A DNA stretch of 64,000 nucleotides, taken from Pseudomonas sp. MN1F. Its GTDB lineage: Bacteria; Pseudomonadota; Gammaproteobacteria; Pseudomonadales; Pseudomonadaceae. Made by a program: the position numbers and the translations under genes. The notes beneath the pieces were generated by a model. That model was not told the DNA's origin. It did not search any database and saw only the letters and a list, made by a program, of their open reading frames with translations. The stretch is taken from contig NZ_VZII01000007.1 of assembly GCF_009391885.1 (NCBI RefSeq), forward strand, positions 297,673 to 361,672. Reading direction: 5' to 3'. Shown in pieces: positions 1 to 7,862 of the stretch (the first letter of the stretch is position 1; every line of letters starts with the position of its first letter).

Positions 1-865
1 ACACGGCATGGAAGATCTTGCCCAGCTCGATGTAGTCGTTCTGGCTGCGCGGCCCGTCGCACAGGGCGCGGAAGTCGAACCAGGCGACGTCGTCGCAGGT
101 GCGCAGGGCAGTGATCGGGCGGTTTTCGATCATCAGCACGTCGTTCTCGACGGCCTGGGTGCACTCGGGCGTCAGCGCCTTGAAGCTGGCGCGCAGGCTC
201 TGGTGCGCTGCGTCGTTGAGCGGGAAGTGGAACAGTTCGGCCTGCTCCAGGTGGCGCAGACGGTAGTCGACGCCGCTGTCGACGTTCACTACGTCGGTGA
301 ACTGCTTGATCATGGCGATGGCCGGCAGGAAGCGCGCGCGCTGCAGGCCGTCCTTGTACAGGCCGTCAGGGACGATGTTGGAAGTCGCCACCAGCGAGAC
401 GCCGTTCTTGAACAGCTCTTCCATCAGGGTGCCGAGGATCATGGCATCGGTGATGTCGGAGACGAAGAATTCGTCGAAGCAGATCACCCTGGCTTCGTCG
501 CTGAAGCGCTTGGCGATGAGGGTCAGCGGGTTCTTCTCGCCCTTGAGGGTTTTCATTTCCTCGTGGACGCGCTTCATGAAGCGGTGGAAGTGCGTGCGCA
601 TCTTCTGCTTGAACGGCAGCGCTTCGTAGAAGGTGTCGACCAGATAGGTCTTGCCGCGCCCTACCCCACCCCAGAAGTACAGACCCTTGACTGGCGTCTG
701 CTCCTTCTTGCCGAACAGCTTGCCGAACATGCCCGGCTTGTTGTTCTGCGCGTGCACCAGGTCGTCGTACAGGCGCTGCAGGTGACGAACCGCAGTTTCC
801 TGCGCCGCATCATGGAAGAAGTCGGGACGTTTCAGATCTGCTTGATATCGTTCTAGGGGCGTCAT
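1..865 (-). CDS. zapE: Cell division ATPase ZapE (AFG1-like), 3' end outside window
   Basis: About 288 N-terminal residues are present; the gene runs off the left edge. The start MTPLERYQADLKRPDFF is typical of ZapE. A Walker A motif (GGVGRGKT, Lys72) and a Walker B-like ICFDEFFV segment follow. In E. coli, ZapE is an ATPase acting at the Z-ring late in division; the family is also called AFG1/LACE1. It lies downstream of trpS on the same strand but is separated from it by a terminator hairpin, so it probably has its own transcription start. Identity rests on the start and both nucleotide-binding motifs. Confidence 0.9.
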   Translation of the reverse strand, partial: MTPLERYQADLKRPDFFHDAAQETAVRHLQRLYDDLVHAQNNKPGMFGKLFGKKEQTPVKGLYFWGGVGRGKTYLVDTFYEALPFKQKMRTHFHRFMKRVHEEMKTLKGEKNPLTLIAKRFSDEARVICFDEFFVSDITDAMILGTLMEELFKNGVSLVATSNIVPDGLYKDGLQRARFLPAIAMIKQFTDVVNVDSGVDYRLRHLEQAELFHFPLNDAAHQSLRASFKALTPECTQAVENDVLMIENRPITALRTCDDVAWFDFRALCDGPRSQNDYIELGKIFHAV

Positions 866-883
866 GATTTCGTTAGCGAGGCA

Positions 884-920
884 ACAAAAAACGGGCCGTC
901 ACTGTAGCGACAGGCCCGCT
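884..920 (-). terminator. Intrinsic terminator after trpS
   Basis: Read on the minus strand, CGGGCC(T)GTC and GAC(G)GCCCG arms form a stem that runs directly into TTTTTT. It sits 31 bases after the trpS stop codon and just before the zapE start. Confidence 0.75.
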
Positions 921-950
921 TAATGGCAATCAGACTTGCGGCGAAATGCC

Positions 951-2300
951 TCAGTCCTGTTGCGGCTGAAGCGCTACACGCAGGCTTTCGATGGCCGAAT
1001 CACGGGCTTCGGCAGTGTCGAACTGCGGCCCGTCGGCAACCTGCTCATCGTTCAGCCACAGGCTGAAGCCCAGGCCATCAACGCGCACATCGGCGTCGCC
1101 ACCCTGCTGCAGCTGCTTGCTCACGGCACCGGCGCTCTTGCCGTCGGCGAAGCTGCGCGACAGCAGCAGTTGCTCGCCATCGGCGGCCAGCAGGCGGAAG
1201 CGGAAGCTGCCGTCTTCATCACGGAAGCTGACGAAGCGCGCACTCTTGGCGGCTTTCTTCTTCACTTCGGTGTTGGCCTGCACGCTGCTGCGGAACGAGC
1301 GCAGGCCAACGGCTTCACGCAGCTGTTCGAGGAACGGGGTGGCGATCTTGCGGGCCTTGGCGGCGCCAGCAAGGAGGATGTCCTCCAGGTCCGCCGGGCG
1401 CGCGATCAGCTGGTGGTAGTGCTCGCGCTTCTCGGCCAACTGGCCGTCGAGCAGCTGGAACAGGCGCTGTTTCGCGTCGCCCCAGCCCAGGCCCTGCAGC
1501 AGCTCTTCGCGGAACTCGGCGCACTGCGCCGGCGTCGAGAAGGCCTGGAACAGGGTGAACAGGTGCGAGTTGTCCGGGTCCTTGGCTTCGCCAGGTGCAC
1601 GCGAGTCGGTGACGATGCGCGAGATGGCGTCTTTCATGTCCTTGGCGCTGGTGAACAGCGGGATGGTGTTGTCGTAGCTCTTGGACATCTTGCGACCGTC
1701 CAGGCCCGGCAGGGTCGCCACGCTCTCCTCGATCACCGCTTCCGGCAGGGCGAAGAAGTCGTTGCCCTGGCCGAACAGGTGGTTGAAACGCTGGCCGATG
1801 TCGCGGGCCATTTCCACGTGCTGGATCTGGTCACGACCGACCGGCACCTTGTTGGCGTTGAACATCAGGATGTCCGCGGCCATCAGCACCGGGTAGCTGT
1901 ACAGGCCCATGGTCACGCCGGCATCCGGGTCTTCGCCGGCTTCCAGGTTCTTGTCCACCGAGGCCTTGTAGGCGTGGGCGCGGTTGAGCAGGCCCTTGGC
2001 CGCAACGCAGGTCAGCAGCCAGGTCAGCTCGGGGATCTCGGGGATGTCGGACTGGCGGTAGAAGGTCACCTTCGCCGGGTCCAGGCCACCAGCCAGCCAG
2101 GTGGCGGCGATTTCCAGGCGCGAGCGCTGGATGCGCAGCGGGTCGTCGCACTTGATCAGGGCGTGGTAGTCGGCCAGGAAGTAGAACGAGTCGACACCCG
2201 GTTGCTGGCTGGCGACGATCGCCGGGCGGATGGCGCCGGCGTAGTTGCCCAGGTGCGGGGTGCCGGTGGTGGTGATACCGGTGAGGATGCGCGTGGTCAT
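951..2300 (-). CDS. trpS: Tryptophanyl-tRNA synthetase, long C-terminally extended type
   Basis: Charges tRNA-Trp with tryptophan in the cytoplasm. The class I signatures are both visible: the HIGH-type motif TPHLGN (residues 14-19) and KMSKS (204-208). At 449 residues it is longer than the roughly 330-residue E. coli enzyme. The extra C-terminal 110 or so residues (after the anticodon-binding helices) form an additional domain seen in pseudomonad TrpRS, with alternating charged and hydrophobic residues. Starts with ATG 25 bases after the stop of the upstream hydrolase gene, so the two are likely cotranscribed. Confidence 0.96.
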   Translation of the reverse strand: MTTRILTGITTTGTPHLGNYAGAIRPAIVASQQPGVDSFYFLADYHALIKCDDPLRIQRSRLEIAATWLAGGLDPAKVTFYRQSDIPEIPELTWLLTCVAAKGLLNRAHAYKASVDKNLEAGEDPDAGVTMGLYSYPVLMAADILMFNANKVPVGRDQIQHVEMARDIGQRFNHLFGQGNDFFALPEAVIEESVATLPGLDGRKMSKSYDNTIPLFTSAKDMKDAISRIVTDSRAPGEAKDPDNSHLFTLFQAFSTPAQCAEFREELLQGLGWGDAKQRLFQLLDGQLAEKREHYHQLIARPADLEDILLAGAAKARKIATPFLEQLREAVGLRSFRSSVQANTEVKKKAAKSARFVSFRDEDGSFRFRLLAADGEQLLLSRSFADGKSAGAVSKQLQQGGDADVRVDGLGFSLWLNDEQVADGPQFDTAEARDSAIESLRVALQPQQD

Positions 2301-2325
2301 GGGTGTTCGCTTATTCAGGCTTGGC

Positions 2326-2961
2326 TCAGTTCGAAAGGCGCGGCAGCAGCAGATCCTTCAGATCGGTCAGCTTGCCATGGAAGAAGTGTCCGCATTCTGC
2401 CACTTTCAGCAGCTCATGGGGGCGCCCCAGTGCGTCGGACCATTCGTAAACCAGCTGCGGATCGACGACTTCGTCGGCGTCCGGCTGCACCACAGCGATC
2501 GGGCAGTGTTGCGGCAGCGGGAACTCTGCGGTCAGGCGCATCACCGCCGGGGCGATCATGAACAGCTGCTGCAGCGCCACGCCCTGGGCTTCCAGGCGCC
2601 CGGCCAGGCTGGTGGCGACAAAGCCACCGAACGAGAAGCCCATCAGTACCAACGGCAGCTCGGGATGCTTGGCACGCAACCAGGCCGCTGCGGCCTCGGC
2701 ATCGGCCACTTCGCCAGCGCCCATGTCATGGCTGCCGGCGCTCTGGCCAACGCCGCGGTAATTGAAGCGCAAGGTCACGTAGCCGGCATCGCGGGCGGTG
2801 CGCTGCAGGGTCGAGACCACCTTGTTGAGCATGGTGCCGCCCTGGACCGGGTTGGGGTGGCAGATCAACACCGCACCGCGGGCATCGGCCACGTCCAGGT
2901 ACAAGGCTTCCAGCTGGCCGATCGGGCCATCGATGAACAAGGGGGTTTCGCGGACAAGCAA
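2326..2961 (-). CDS. Small alpha/beta hydrolase
   Basis: 211 residues with an alpha/beta-hydrolase core. The nucleophile elbow is GFSFGG (Ser110), the acid is probably Asp161 or Asp163 and the base His192 in CGHFFHG. An oxyanion-type CHPNP motif is near residue 34. It belongs to the short dienelactone-hydrolase/serine-aminopeptidase-like group of unknown substrate that neighbours trpS in pseudomonads. The start is a TTG codon, supported by a GGAG ribosome site seven bases upstream. No signal peptide, so it is probably cytoplasmic. Substrate cannot be deduced. Confidence 0.82.
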   Translation of the reverse strand: MLVRETPLFIDGPIGQLEALYLDVADARGAVLICHPNPVQGGTMLNKVVSTLQRTARDAGYVTLRFNYRGVGQSAGSHDMGAGEVADAEAAAAWLRAKHPELPLVLMGFSFGGFVATSLAGRLEAQGVALQQLFMIAPAVMRLTAEFPLPQHCPIAVVQPDADEVVDPQLVYEWSDALGRPHELLKVAECGHFFHGKLTDLKDLLLPRLSN

Positions 2962-3096
2962 GGCACTACTCCGTGACCTCGAAGGGGGTCGTTTCGTCTA
3001 GGTGAGGAATTCTGTTCTGATTTGCGATCGCTCGCGGTATACAGCGCAGGTCTGAGCCGTTAACGTAAAGCAAAGCCGTTTATAGAGGAAGGACTC

Positions 3097-3534
3097 GTGG
3101 AACTCTCGCTCCTTGTTTGGTTGTTGCCAACCCTGGCCCTGGTCATCGGTGTGGCGGTCGGTTTCATCGTTGCCCGCCTGCTGCCCAATGCGGCGCCCAG
3201 CAGCACTCAGCGTCAGCTGGATGATATTCAGAAGCGCTTCGACACTTACCAGAATGAGGTGGTCACCCACTTCAACAGCACTGCCGTGCTGGTCAAACGG
3301 CTGACCCAGAGCTACCAGGATGTACAGGATCACCTGGCAGAGGGTGCCAACGCCCTGGCCCTCGACGACGTGACCCGCCAACGCCTGCTGGCTGCACTGC
3401 ACTCGGAAGGCTCTCAGGTTCCACGCGATCGCCTGACCCCACCAAAAGACACCGCCGAAGTGCCACGTGATTACGCGCCCAAAACGCCGAACTCGCCGGG
3501 CATGCTGGACGAGAGCTACGGGCTCAAGCGCTGA
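3097..3534 (+). CDS. YhcB/ZapG family (DUF1043) inner-membrane protein
   Basis: 145 residues: one N-terminal membrane helix (about residues 5-26), then a helical, probably coiled-coil cytoplasmic region, then a polar, proline-rich tail. This is the architecture of YhcB (ZapG) of E. coli, implicated in coordinating envelope growth and division. The start codon is GTG with a GAGGAAGGA ribosome site at 3085-3093. It is divergent from the hydrolase-trpS unit and followed by a strong terminator. Confidence 0.82.
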   Translation: MELSLLVWLLPTLALVIGVAVGFIVARLLPNAAPSSTQRQLDDIQKRFDTYQNEVVTHFNSTAVLVKRLTQSYQDVQDHLAEGANALALDDVTRQRLLAALHSEGSQVPRDRLTPPKDTAEVPRDYAPKTPNSPGMLDESYGLKR

Positions 3535-3548
3535 TCCGCTGAAAAGAA

Positions 3549-3574
3549 CAAAGGCCTCGCATGAGGCCTTTTTC
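3549..3574. terminator. Bidirectional intrinsic terminator between yhcB and mdeA
   Basis: Perfect stem AAAGGCCTC-GCAT-GAGGCCTTT followed by T residues on the plus strand and preceded by an A-rich run, so it can serve both converging genes. Confidence 0.85.
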
Positions 3575-3593
3575 TTGAGTGTGATTCACTGAT

Positions 3594-4790
3594 TTAGCTA
3601 CAAGCCTTCAAAGCCTGCTCGACATCCGCCAGCAGATCCTCCACATCCTCCAGCCCCACCGACAACCGCACCAACCCCTCGGAAATGCCGTGATGCGCCC
3701 GCTCTTCGGGCGTGTAGCTGGAGTGGGTCATGCTCGCCGGATGCTGCGCCAGCGATTCGGCATCCCCCAGGCTCACCGCCCGGGCAAACAGTTGCAGCGC
3801 ATTCATGAAGCGCCGCCCGGCCTCGATCCCGCCCTTGAGTTCGAAAGCGATCATGCCGCCCGGCAAGCGCATCTGCCGCTGCGCCAGTTCGTACTGGGCA
3901 AACGATGGTAGCCCCGGATACTGGATCAGCTCCACCTGTGGCTGGACCGCGAGAAACTCGGCAACCCGCTGGGCATTCGCGCAGTGGCGATCCATACGCA
4001 AAGCGAGTGTCTTGATGCCACGCATCAGCAGCGAGGCATCGTGCGGCGACAGCACAGCGCCCGTCATGTCCTTGAGGCCTTCAAGGCGAATGCGGTCCAC
4101 CAGTGCCTTGCGTCCGATCACCAGCCCGGCCGTGATATCGCCGTGCCCACTGAGGTACTTGGTCGCCGAATGCACCACCAGGTCGGCCCCCTGCTCCAGC
4201 GGCCGCTGCAGGTAAGGCGTGCAATAGGTATTGTCGACCACGATATGCAGGTCATGCCCCCGCGCCGCTTCAGCAACTGCCGCGATATCGACCAGTTGCA
4301 TGTTCGGGTTGGCCGGGGTTTCGAAGTAGATCATCCGGGTTTTAGCGTTGATCGCAGCCTTCAAGGCCTTGGCGTCATTGAGGTCGACATGGCGCACCTT
4401 CACTCCGAACTCGCCGATGCCATGGTGCATGTAGGCGAAAGTGCAGCCATACACCGTGCGCCCGACGATCAACTCGTCACCGGGGCGCAGCAGGGTCCAT
4501 AGCGTCGAGGTGATGGCCCCCATGCCCGACGCCAGCGCCAAGCCTGCCTCGCCCCCTTCCAGAGAAGCCATGCGCTGCTCCAGCAAGGCCAGGGTCGGGT
4601 TGGAGATACGGCTGTAGAAGTGCCCGCCCTCCTCACCGGCAAAGCACGCCGCGCCGTATTCGACGCTGGGGAAGGCATAGGTTGCGGTCTGGTAAACCGG
4701 TGGCACCAGGGCGCCGCCGTGGGAAAGCGGATCGTAGCCATGATGGATGGCGCGGGTGGAAAAACCGGTGTTGTTATGGGAGTCGCGCAT
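3594..4790 (-). CDS. mdeA: L-methionine gamma-lyase (PLP enzyme)
   Basis: Cleaves L-methionine to methanethiol, 2-oxobutanoate and ammonia. The 398-residue length and the numbering match the characterised P. putida enzyme: Tyr114 and Cys116 in the VYGCTF segment (Cys116 favours methionine over cystathionine) and the PLP lysine at 211 in SATKYLSGHGD. The N-terminal RAIHHGYDP and GGALVPPVYQTAT segments are typical of the Cys/Met metabolism PLP family. The divergent neighbour is an Lrp-type regulator. The partner gene mdeB, known downstream of mdeA in P. putida, is absent; a terminator and yhcB follow instead. Confidence 0.95.
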   Translation of the reverse strand: MRDSHNNTGFSTRAIHHGYDPLSHGGALVPPVYQTATYAFPSVEYGAACFAGEEGGHFYSRISNPTLALLEQRMASLEGGEAGLALASGMGAITSTLWTLLRPGDELIVGRTVYGCTFAYMHHGIGEFGVKVRHVDLNDAKALKAAINAKTRMIYFETPANPNMQLVDIAAVAEAARGHDLHIVVDNTYCTPYLQRPLEQGADLVVHSATKYLSGHGDITAGLVIGRKALVDRIRLEGLKDMTGAVLSPHDASLLMRGIKTLALRMDRHCANAQRVAEFLAVQPQVELIQYPGLPSFAQYELAQRQMRLPGGMIAFELKGGIEAGRRFMNALQLFARAVSLGDAESLAQHPASMTHSSYTPEERAHHGISEGLVRLSVGLEDVEDLLADVEQALKACS

Positions 4791-4917
4791 GGCAACAGCC
4801 TCTGGTGGTTTGTTATAAGCTTATGCCACCGAGCTGCCTGAATTTTTCCAAAATTGCCCACGCATTCGCGCCTGTTTTGGAATGAAAACAACAATTACAA
4901 CACCAGGAGGGCAAATC
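4791..4917. promoter_or_regulatory. Divergent mdeA-mdeR control region with two inverted repeats
   Basis: 127 bases separate the two divergent starts. The palindrome ATAAGCTTAT (4815-4824) is framed by GGTGG (4804-4808) and CCACC (4826-4830). A second inverted repeat, TTCCAAAA (4846-4853) and TTTTGGAA (4875-4882), lies closer to mdeR. Both are plausible sites for the Lrp-type regulator; the assignment is inferred from position only. Confidence 0.55.
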
Positions 4918-5397
4918 ATGCCTTCAAGCCTCGACCGCACCGACCGCGCTCTGCTCGCTGCCCTGCAGGACAACGCCCGTCTGACCATTTCCGAACTTGC
5001 AGACCAGGTTGCGCTGACCACCTCGCCGTGCTGGCGGCGGGTCAAGTTGCTGGAGGATAACGGCTATATCACCGGCTACCAGGCCATCTTGTCGCCCAAG
5101 TCGCTGGGCTTTGGGGTGACGGCGTTTGTCAGCATCATGATGGATTCGCATACCAAGGACATGGCGCTGGCATTCGAGCAGCGACTGATGGAGATTCCCG
5201 AGATTGTTGTTTGTCACAACATCTCTGGGCGGTATGACTTTCTGTTGGAGATTCTGGCGAGGGATCTGGAGTCGTTCGGGGAATTTACTCGGGAGGTACT
5301 GCAGCGGTTGCCGGGGGTGAAGGAGATTTATTCGAGTTTTTCCTATAAGGCGGTCAAGGAAAAACGAGTGATTCCGGTATCAGAAATACACATCTGA
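4918..5397 (+). CDS. mdeR: Lrp/AsnC family regulator of methionine gamma-lyase
   Basis: 159 residues: an N-terminal winged helix-turn-helix starting LDRTDRALLAALQDNAR and a C-terminal ligand-binding RAM domain (about residues 70-150, with GRYDFLLEILA). Lrp-type proteins form octamers that sense amino acids; MdeR of P. putida activates mdeAB. The ATG at 4918 is chosen over an upstream in-frame ATG at 4882 because a perfect AGGAGGG site (4905-4911) precedes it. Codon use drifts to A/T-richer third positions toward the 3' end, next to the accessory patch. Confidence 0.9.
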   Translation: MPSSLDRTDRALLAALQDNARLTISELADQVALTTSPCWRRVKLLEDNGYITGYQAILSPKSLGFGVTAFVSIMMDSHTKDMALAFEQRLMEIPEIVVCHNISGRYDFLLEILARDLESFGEFTREVLQRLPGVKEIYSSFSYKAVKEKRVIPVSEIHI

Positions 5398-5490
5398 AAA
5401 GCCGCACCGTCTATAACGGTCTCCAAACCGCTAGCATCAGAGCAACGCGTGCAGTTTGGAGATCGACAAGCTCTAATGCACCGCTATGAC

Positions 5491-6015
5491 TCATGGATAA
5501 TCGTGAGGGATTTTAATAAACGGATCAGGAATGGGAGGGTAAACATGAGGGTATATTTTTGGATTTCGAGGCAGTCGTCCTGGCACATAACCTTGACGCG
5601 CCCATCGAACCTCCCCATTGCGGCCATCAAAAATTATAATATTTCCAGTATCGGTAACCTTCAGGTAATTATTTGTCCAATACGATCTATCCAGCGTCTC
5701 CGTGCTCTGCGCGGACCATATCCTATCGCGTGACGGATCATATAAAAAACCTGAGTTACTCACGACAAACTGAAGTGGCTCACGAGATCGATTACGGAAC
5801 GTAGAGCTATATGGCTGCGTATGGTCAGCGACCCAAACGACCGAACCAGCGTCTTCCAAAACCAGATTACCATCGTCCCTGAGACGAAGTACAAACCTTC
5901 CATTATCAGATTTTATGAAATGCCCCGCCCGCATGGCCTGGTTAGGAGGAAGCAATACCCCTCCAGACCCTTGAAACAGCTGATATTGTATTTGTTGATA
6001 CTTGCTTTTTTCCAT
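5491..6015 (-). CDS. Single-domain B-lectin (monocot mannose-binding type) protein
   Basis: 174 residues, no signal peptide. The bulb-lectin fold is suggested by RAGHFIKSDNGRFVL followed by RDDGNLVLED, a variant of the mannose-binding motif QxDxNxVxY, and by a second degenerate copy, TDTGNIIIF. The C-terminal 30 residues are proline- and tyrosine-rich. Lectin-like bacteriocins (LlpA, putidacin L1) carry two such domains and also lack a signal peptide; this protein is shorter and its sugar motifs are imperfect, so activity cannot be assumed. The start at 6015 is preferred to one 11 codons upstream because AAGGAGA precedes it. A/T-rich and unlike its neighbours, so probably acquired. Confidence 0.65.
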   Translation of the reverse strand: MEKSKYQQIQYQLFQGSGGVLLPPNQAMRAGHFIKSDNGRFVLRLRDDGNLVLEDAGSVVWVADHTQPYSSTFRNRSREPLQFVVSNSGFLYDPSRDRIWSAQSTETLDRSYWTNNYLKVTDTGNIIIFDGRNGEVRWARQGYVPGRLPRNPKIYPHVYPPIPDPFIKIPHDYP

Positions 6016-6301
6016 GACGAAAGTCTCCTTCAGGTAAGTGCCAGACACTACTCAACTAGTGGTACGCACTCATCATCCGCAAATGCAATCAACATTCACA
6101 CCAAAAAGTATTCCCACCCCTGCCATGGGAAAAAATCCTACAACAACAATAGAATCCACCCACATATAGTCATCACATTTCGCATTGAGGAATTAGTCAT
6201 AATCTCTCAGGCATGGCAAGCGCCCACTCGGCAGGCAAAATATACCTAACACACCAAACAACGCCCCAAATAACGTCACTACACATAAATTCGAGAACTG
6301 T

Positions 6302-6484
6302 ATGAAAAAGCTATTAGCAGTCGTTATTCTCATATTATCCGGATGCAAAGGCGAGATGCCCCTTTTGCTTCCTAACAGAGAAGAAATGAAATTCCAGTGT
6401 GACATGGACCCTTACAAACAGGGCTGCGAACGGATGATGGATTATCAAGAGCACCGTCGCTGGATCAAGAAACCAATGACCTGA
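6302..6484 (+). CDS. Small predicted lipoprotein, 60 residues
   Basis: MKKLLAVVILILSGCKG is a clear lipoprotein signal, with the lipidated cysteine at position 15 in the LSGC lipobox. The mature part is about 46 residues, polar, with two more cysteines (in FQCDMDP and QGCERM), which could form a disulfide. I do not recognise the family. It opens a plus-strand run of short genes leading to the DNase-like and immunity genes and may be part of that locus. No strong ribosome site is seen, which lowers confidence. Confidence 0.5.
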   Translation: MKKLLAVVILILSGCKGEMPLLLPNREEMKFQCDMDPYKQGCERMMDYQEHRRWIKKPMT

Positions 6485-6667
6485 AGCCATGGCAAGCAGG
6501 CAACCCAAGATCCAACGGCGGGGGCATACTACTGCAGCTGTTAAACCAGCAAGGAAAAAACCTACAAAAAACAGAAAAACCCTCACACTTTACATAGTAC
6601 CTCGAACACTTAACTACCGCGCAACTTAAGCGATGCTACCAGCATCAATCAGGAGGGGAACGCTGAC

Positions 6668-6988
6668 ATGGCATTACCATTACCCAACCACATCGCAAAC
6701 AAGCTTGCTGAGCAAATCTTCAACAACTTCGACGATTTCTCCCAGGCTTTCTGGCTGGCAATCGCCGAAGACCCGATCTACTCCCAACAATTCGTTACCT
6801 CGCAACTCAACCGCATCAAGCAAGGATGGCCACCTCGCGCGCCTTTCGGTGAAACCGCAAAAGGCGTACGCGACTATCAGATCTGCCACATCGACCCACC
6901 TGCCTTTTGCGGTGCGACGTACGACGCCGAAAACATGCGGATCATGAGCGCCCTGCAGTACGCGCTGTCATCGGAGGTGAAGTGGTGA
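6668..6988 (+). CDS. Free-standing DNase-bacteriocin-like domain with degenerate HNH site
   Basis: The 106 residues align without large gaps to the C-terminal nuclease domain of colicin E9/E2 and S-type pyocins, from the LPLPNHIANKLAEQIF segment (colicin: APIPDRIADKLRDKEF) through DDFSQAFW, AEDP and ATYDAENMRI (colicin: EVYDMDNIRV). The receptor-binding and translocation parts are missing; a proper AGGAGGGG site (6651-6658) and ATG precede the domain. In the active site, the colicin HH pair becomes Cys73-His74, the asparagine is kept (Asn89), and the two C-terminal metal-binding histidines are replaced (ALQYALSSE). It overlaps the immunity gene by four bases, as intact bacteriocin operons often do. 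Likely an inactive remnant, but a repurposed nuclease fold is possible. Confidence 0.7.
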   Translation: MALPLPNHIANKLAEQIFNNFDDFSQAFWLAIAEDPIYSQQFVTSQLNRIKQGWPPRAPFGETAKGVRDYQICHIDPPAFCGATYDAENMRIMSALQYALSSEVKW

Positions 6989-7248
6989 TCAGTCAAAAAC
7001 ACTCCCTTGCCGACTACACCTGCGCCGAATTCAGGACAGTGGTTGAGGAATTGCTACAGGCATCTGGTACCTCCGCCTGGCAGGATCGCTTACTCGAACA
7101 CTTTATCGAGATGGCCGGACATCCGGATGGCTCTGACCTCCTCTACTACCCTGCAAACGAACTGGAAGGCTGCGCCGTGGGGGTGATCGCACGGATCATT
7201 GCCTGGCGAAAATCAAAGGAACTTCCCCTGTTCAAGGATATGCAATGA
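6985..7248 (+). CDS. Colicin E9/pyocin-type DNase immunity protein
   Basis: 87 residues of the Im2/Im9/pyocin immunity family, which bind and block HNH DNase bacteriocins in the cytoplasm. Diagnostic segments are HSLADYTCAEF near the N-terminus and EHFIEMAGHPDGSDLLYYP in the middle. Asp51, Tyr54 and Tyr55 fall at the same numbers as the Im9 residues that contact the DNase. The start is GTG with a GGAGG site at 6973-6977, and it overlaps the end of the DNase-like gene (GTGA). The gene is intact although its partner lacks key residues, so it may be kept as protection against bacteriocins of other strains. Confidence 0.88.
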   Translation: MISQKHSLADYTCAEFRTVVEELLQASGTSAWQDRLLEHFIEMAGHPDGSDLLYYPANELEGCAVGVIARIIAWRKSKELPLFKDMQ

Positions 7249-7443
7249 ACAAATTTGTATGGGTGTTGATGCTGCTTCTATCCGGTTGCGCCGATGGCAG
7301 GGTCTGAACGCTGAAGTGACACAGACCTGAACTTCAATCCCACCAAGGACAAGAAGGCTAGATACGTTAACGGCTATGCACAGCGAGAAAAGGGCCTTCC
7401 CCGAGGTCCTTACTATTGGCCCGGGATCAAAGCATTAACGTAA
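7245..7443 (+). pseudogene. Broken small lipoprotein gene behind the immunity gene
   Basis: An ATG overlapping the immunity stop codon (ATGA) opens MNKFVWVLMLLLSGCADG, a lipoprotein signal with cysteine 15 in the lipobox, but the frame stops after 20 codons. A plausible continuation lies in another frame, ending DLNFNPTKDKKARYVNGY then LPRGPYYWPGIKALT at a TAA (7441-7443). Reaching it needs at least two frame changes around 7295-7320. The order toxin-immunity-small lipoprotein resembles colicin operons, where the third gene encodes a lysis lipoprotein; that parallel is positional only. Confidence 0.35.
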
Positions 7444-7862
7444 TCACGCTTGATGATTTCCAAGGCGACTGCATCATCCAGCAGATCAAAGCGCGGCACC
7501 TCGTTGCTCAGCTCACCTGGGTCTGAATAGTCCATCTTACCGACGAGATGCTGAAGCAGAAAATTCATGGCCTCGATATCCGTAGGGGTCACGTTAAGCG
7601 ACTTGATCAACAAGGCAACTACTGCCTTAGGTTTGTTTTCCGCAAACTGAAACGAAGGGTAAAACTTCCTACAACCGTCGGTGTGAGTGTATGCGAGAAG
7701 CTTCCCTGCGCTGGCCTCCTTGATCAACTTTTGCTGTGTAATACCCAACAATTCGCAAGCTGCCTGCACATCCAGTAGCTGACAGCGACTGTCGATACGC
7801 TCGAGCGCGCGCGCTTTCATTCTGGTTATTGCATCCTGATTACGCGTTGCAACCGAAGCCAT
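7413..7862 (-). CDS. Putative MbcA/ParS-like (DUF2384-type) protein, no toxin partner seen
   Basis: 149 residues. The middle part resembles antitoxins with a MbcA/ParS/Xre toxin-binding region: a helix-turn-helix-like stretch (CELLGITQQKLIKEASAGK), then a FYPSFQF segment, then a leucine-rich helical C-terminus. Family assignment is by pattern only. The start at 7862 is chosen over one 20 codons upstream because GAGGAGGA precedes it. No RES-type toxin gene is adjacent. The 3' end overlaps the broken lipoprotein gene on the other strand. Confidence 0.45.
   Translation of the reverse strand: MASVATRNQDAITRMKARALERIDSRCQLLDVQAACELLGITQQKLIKEASAGKLLAYTHTDGCRKFYPSFQFAENKPKAVVALLIKSLNVTPTDIEAMNFLLQHLVGKMDYSDPGELSNEVPRFDLLDDAVALEIIKRDYVNALIPGQ

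Noticed and set aside
936..2561. Long plus-strand frame across trpS
   Set aside because: Antisense shadow of a GC-rich gene; the minus-strand reading has both synthetase signature motifs.
6302..6484. Colicin-type lysis lipoprotein at the head of the locus
   Set aside because: It lies upstream of the nuclease-like gene, whereas lysis genes lie downstream of immunity genes, and its cysteine-containing mature part is longer than usual.
6489..6629. 46-codon basic open frame between the small lipoprotein and the DNase-like gene
   Set aside because: It has no ribosome site and its composition (Lys/Arg/Thr-rich) can arise from A-rich DNA; it could be a leftover of a bacteriocin linker but nothing supports that directly.
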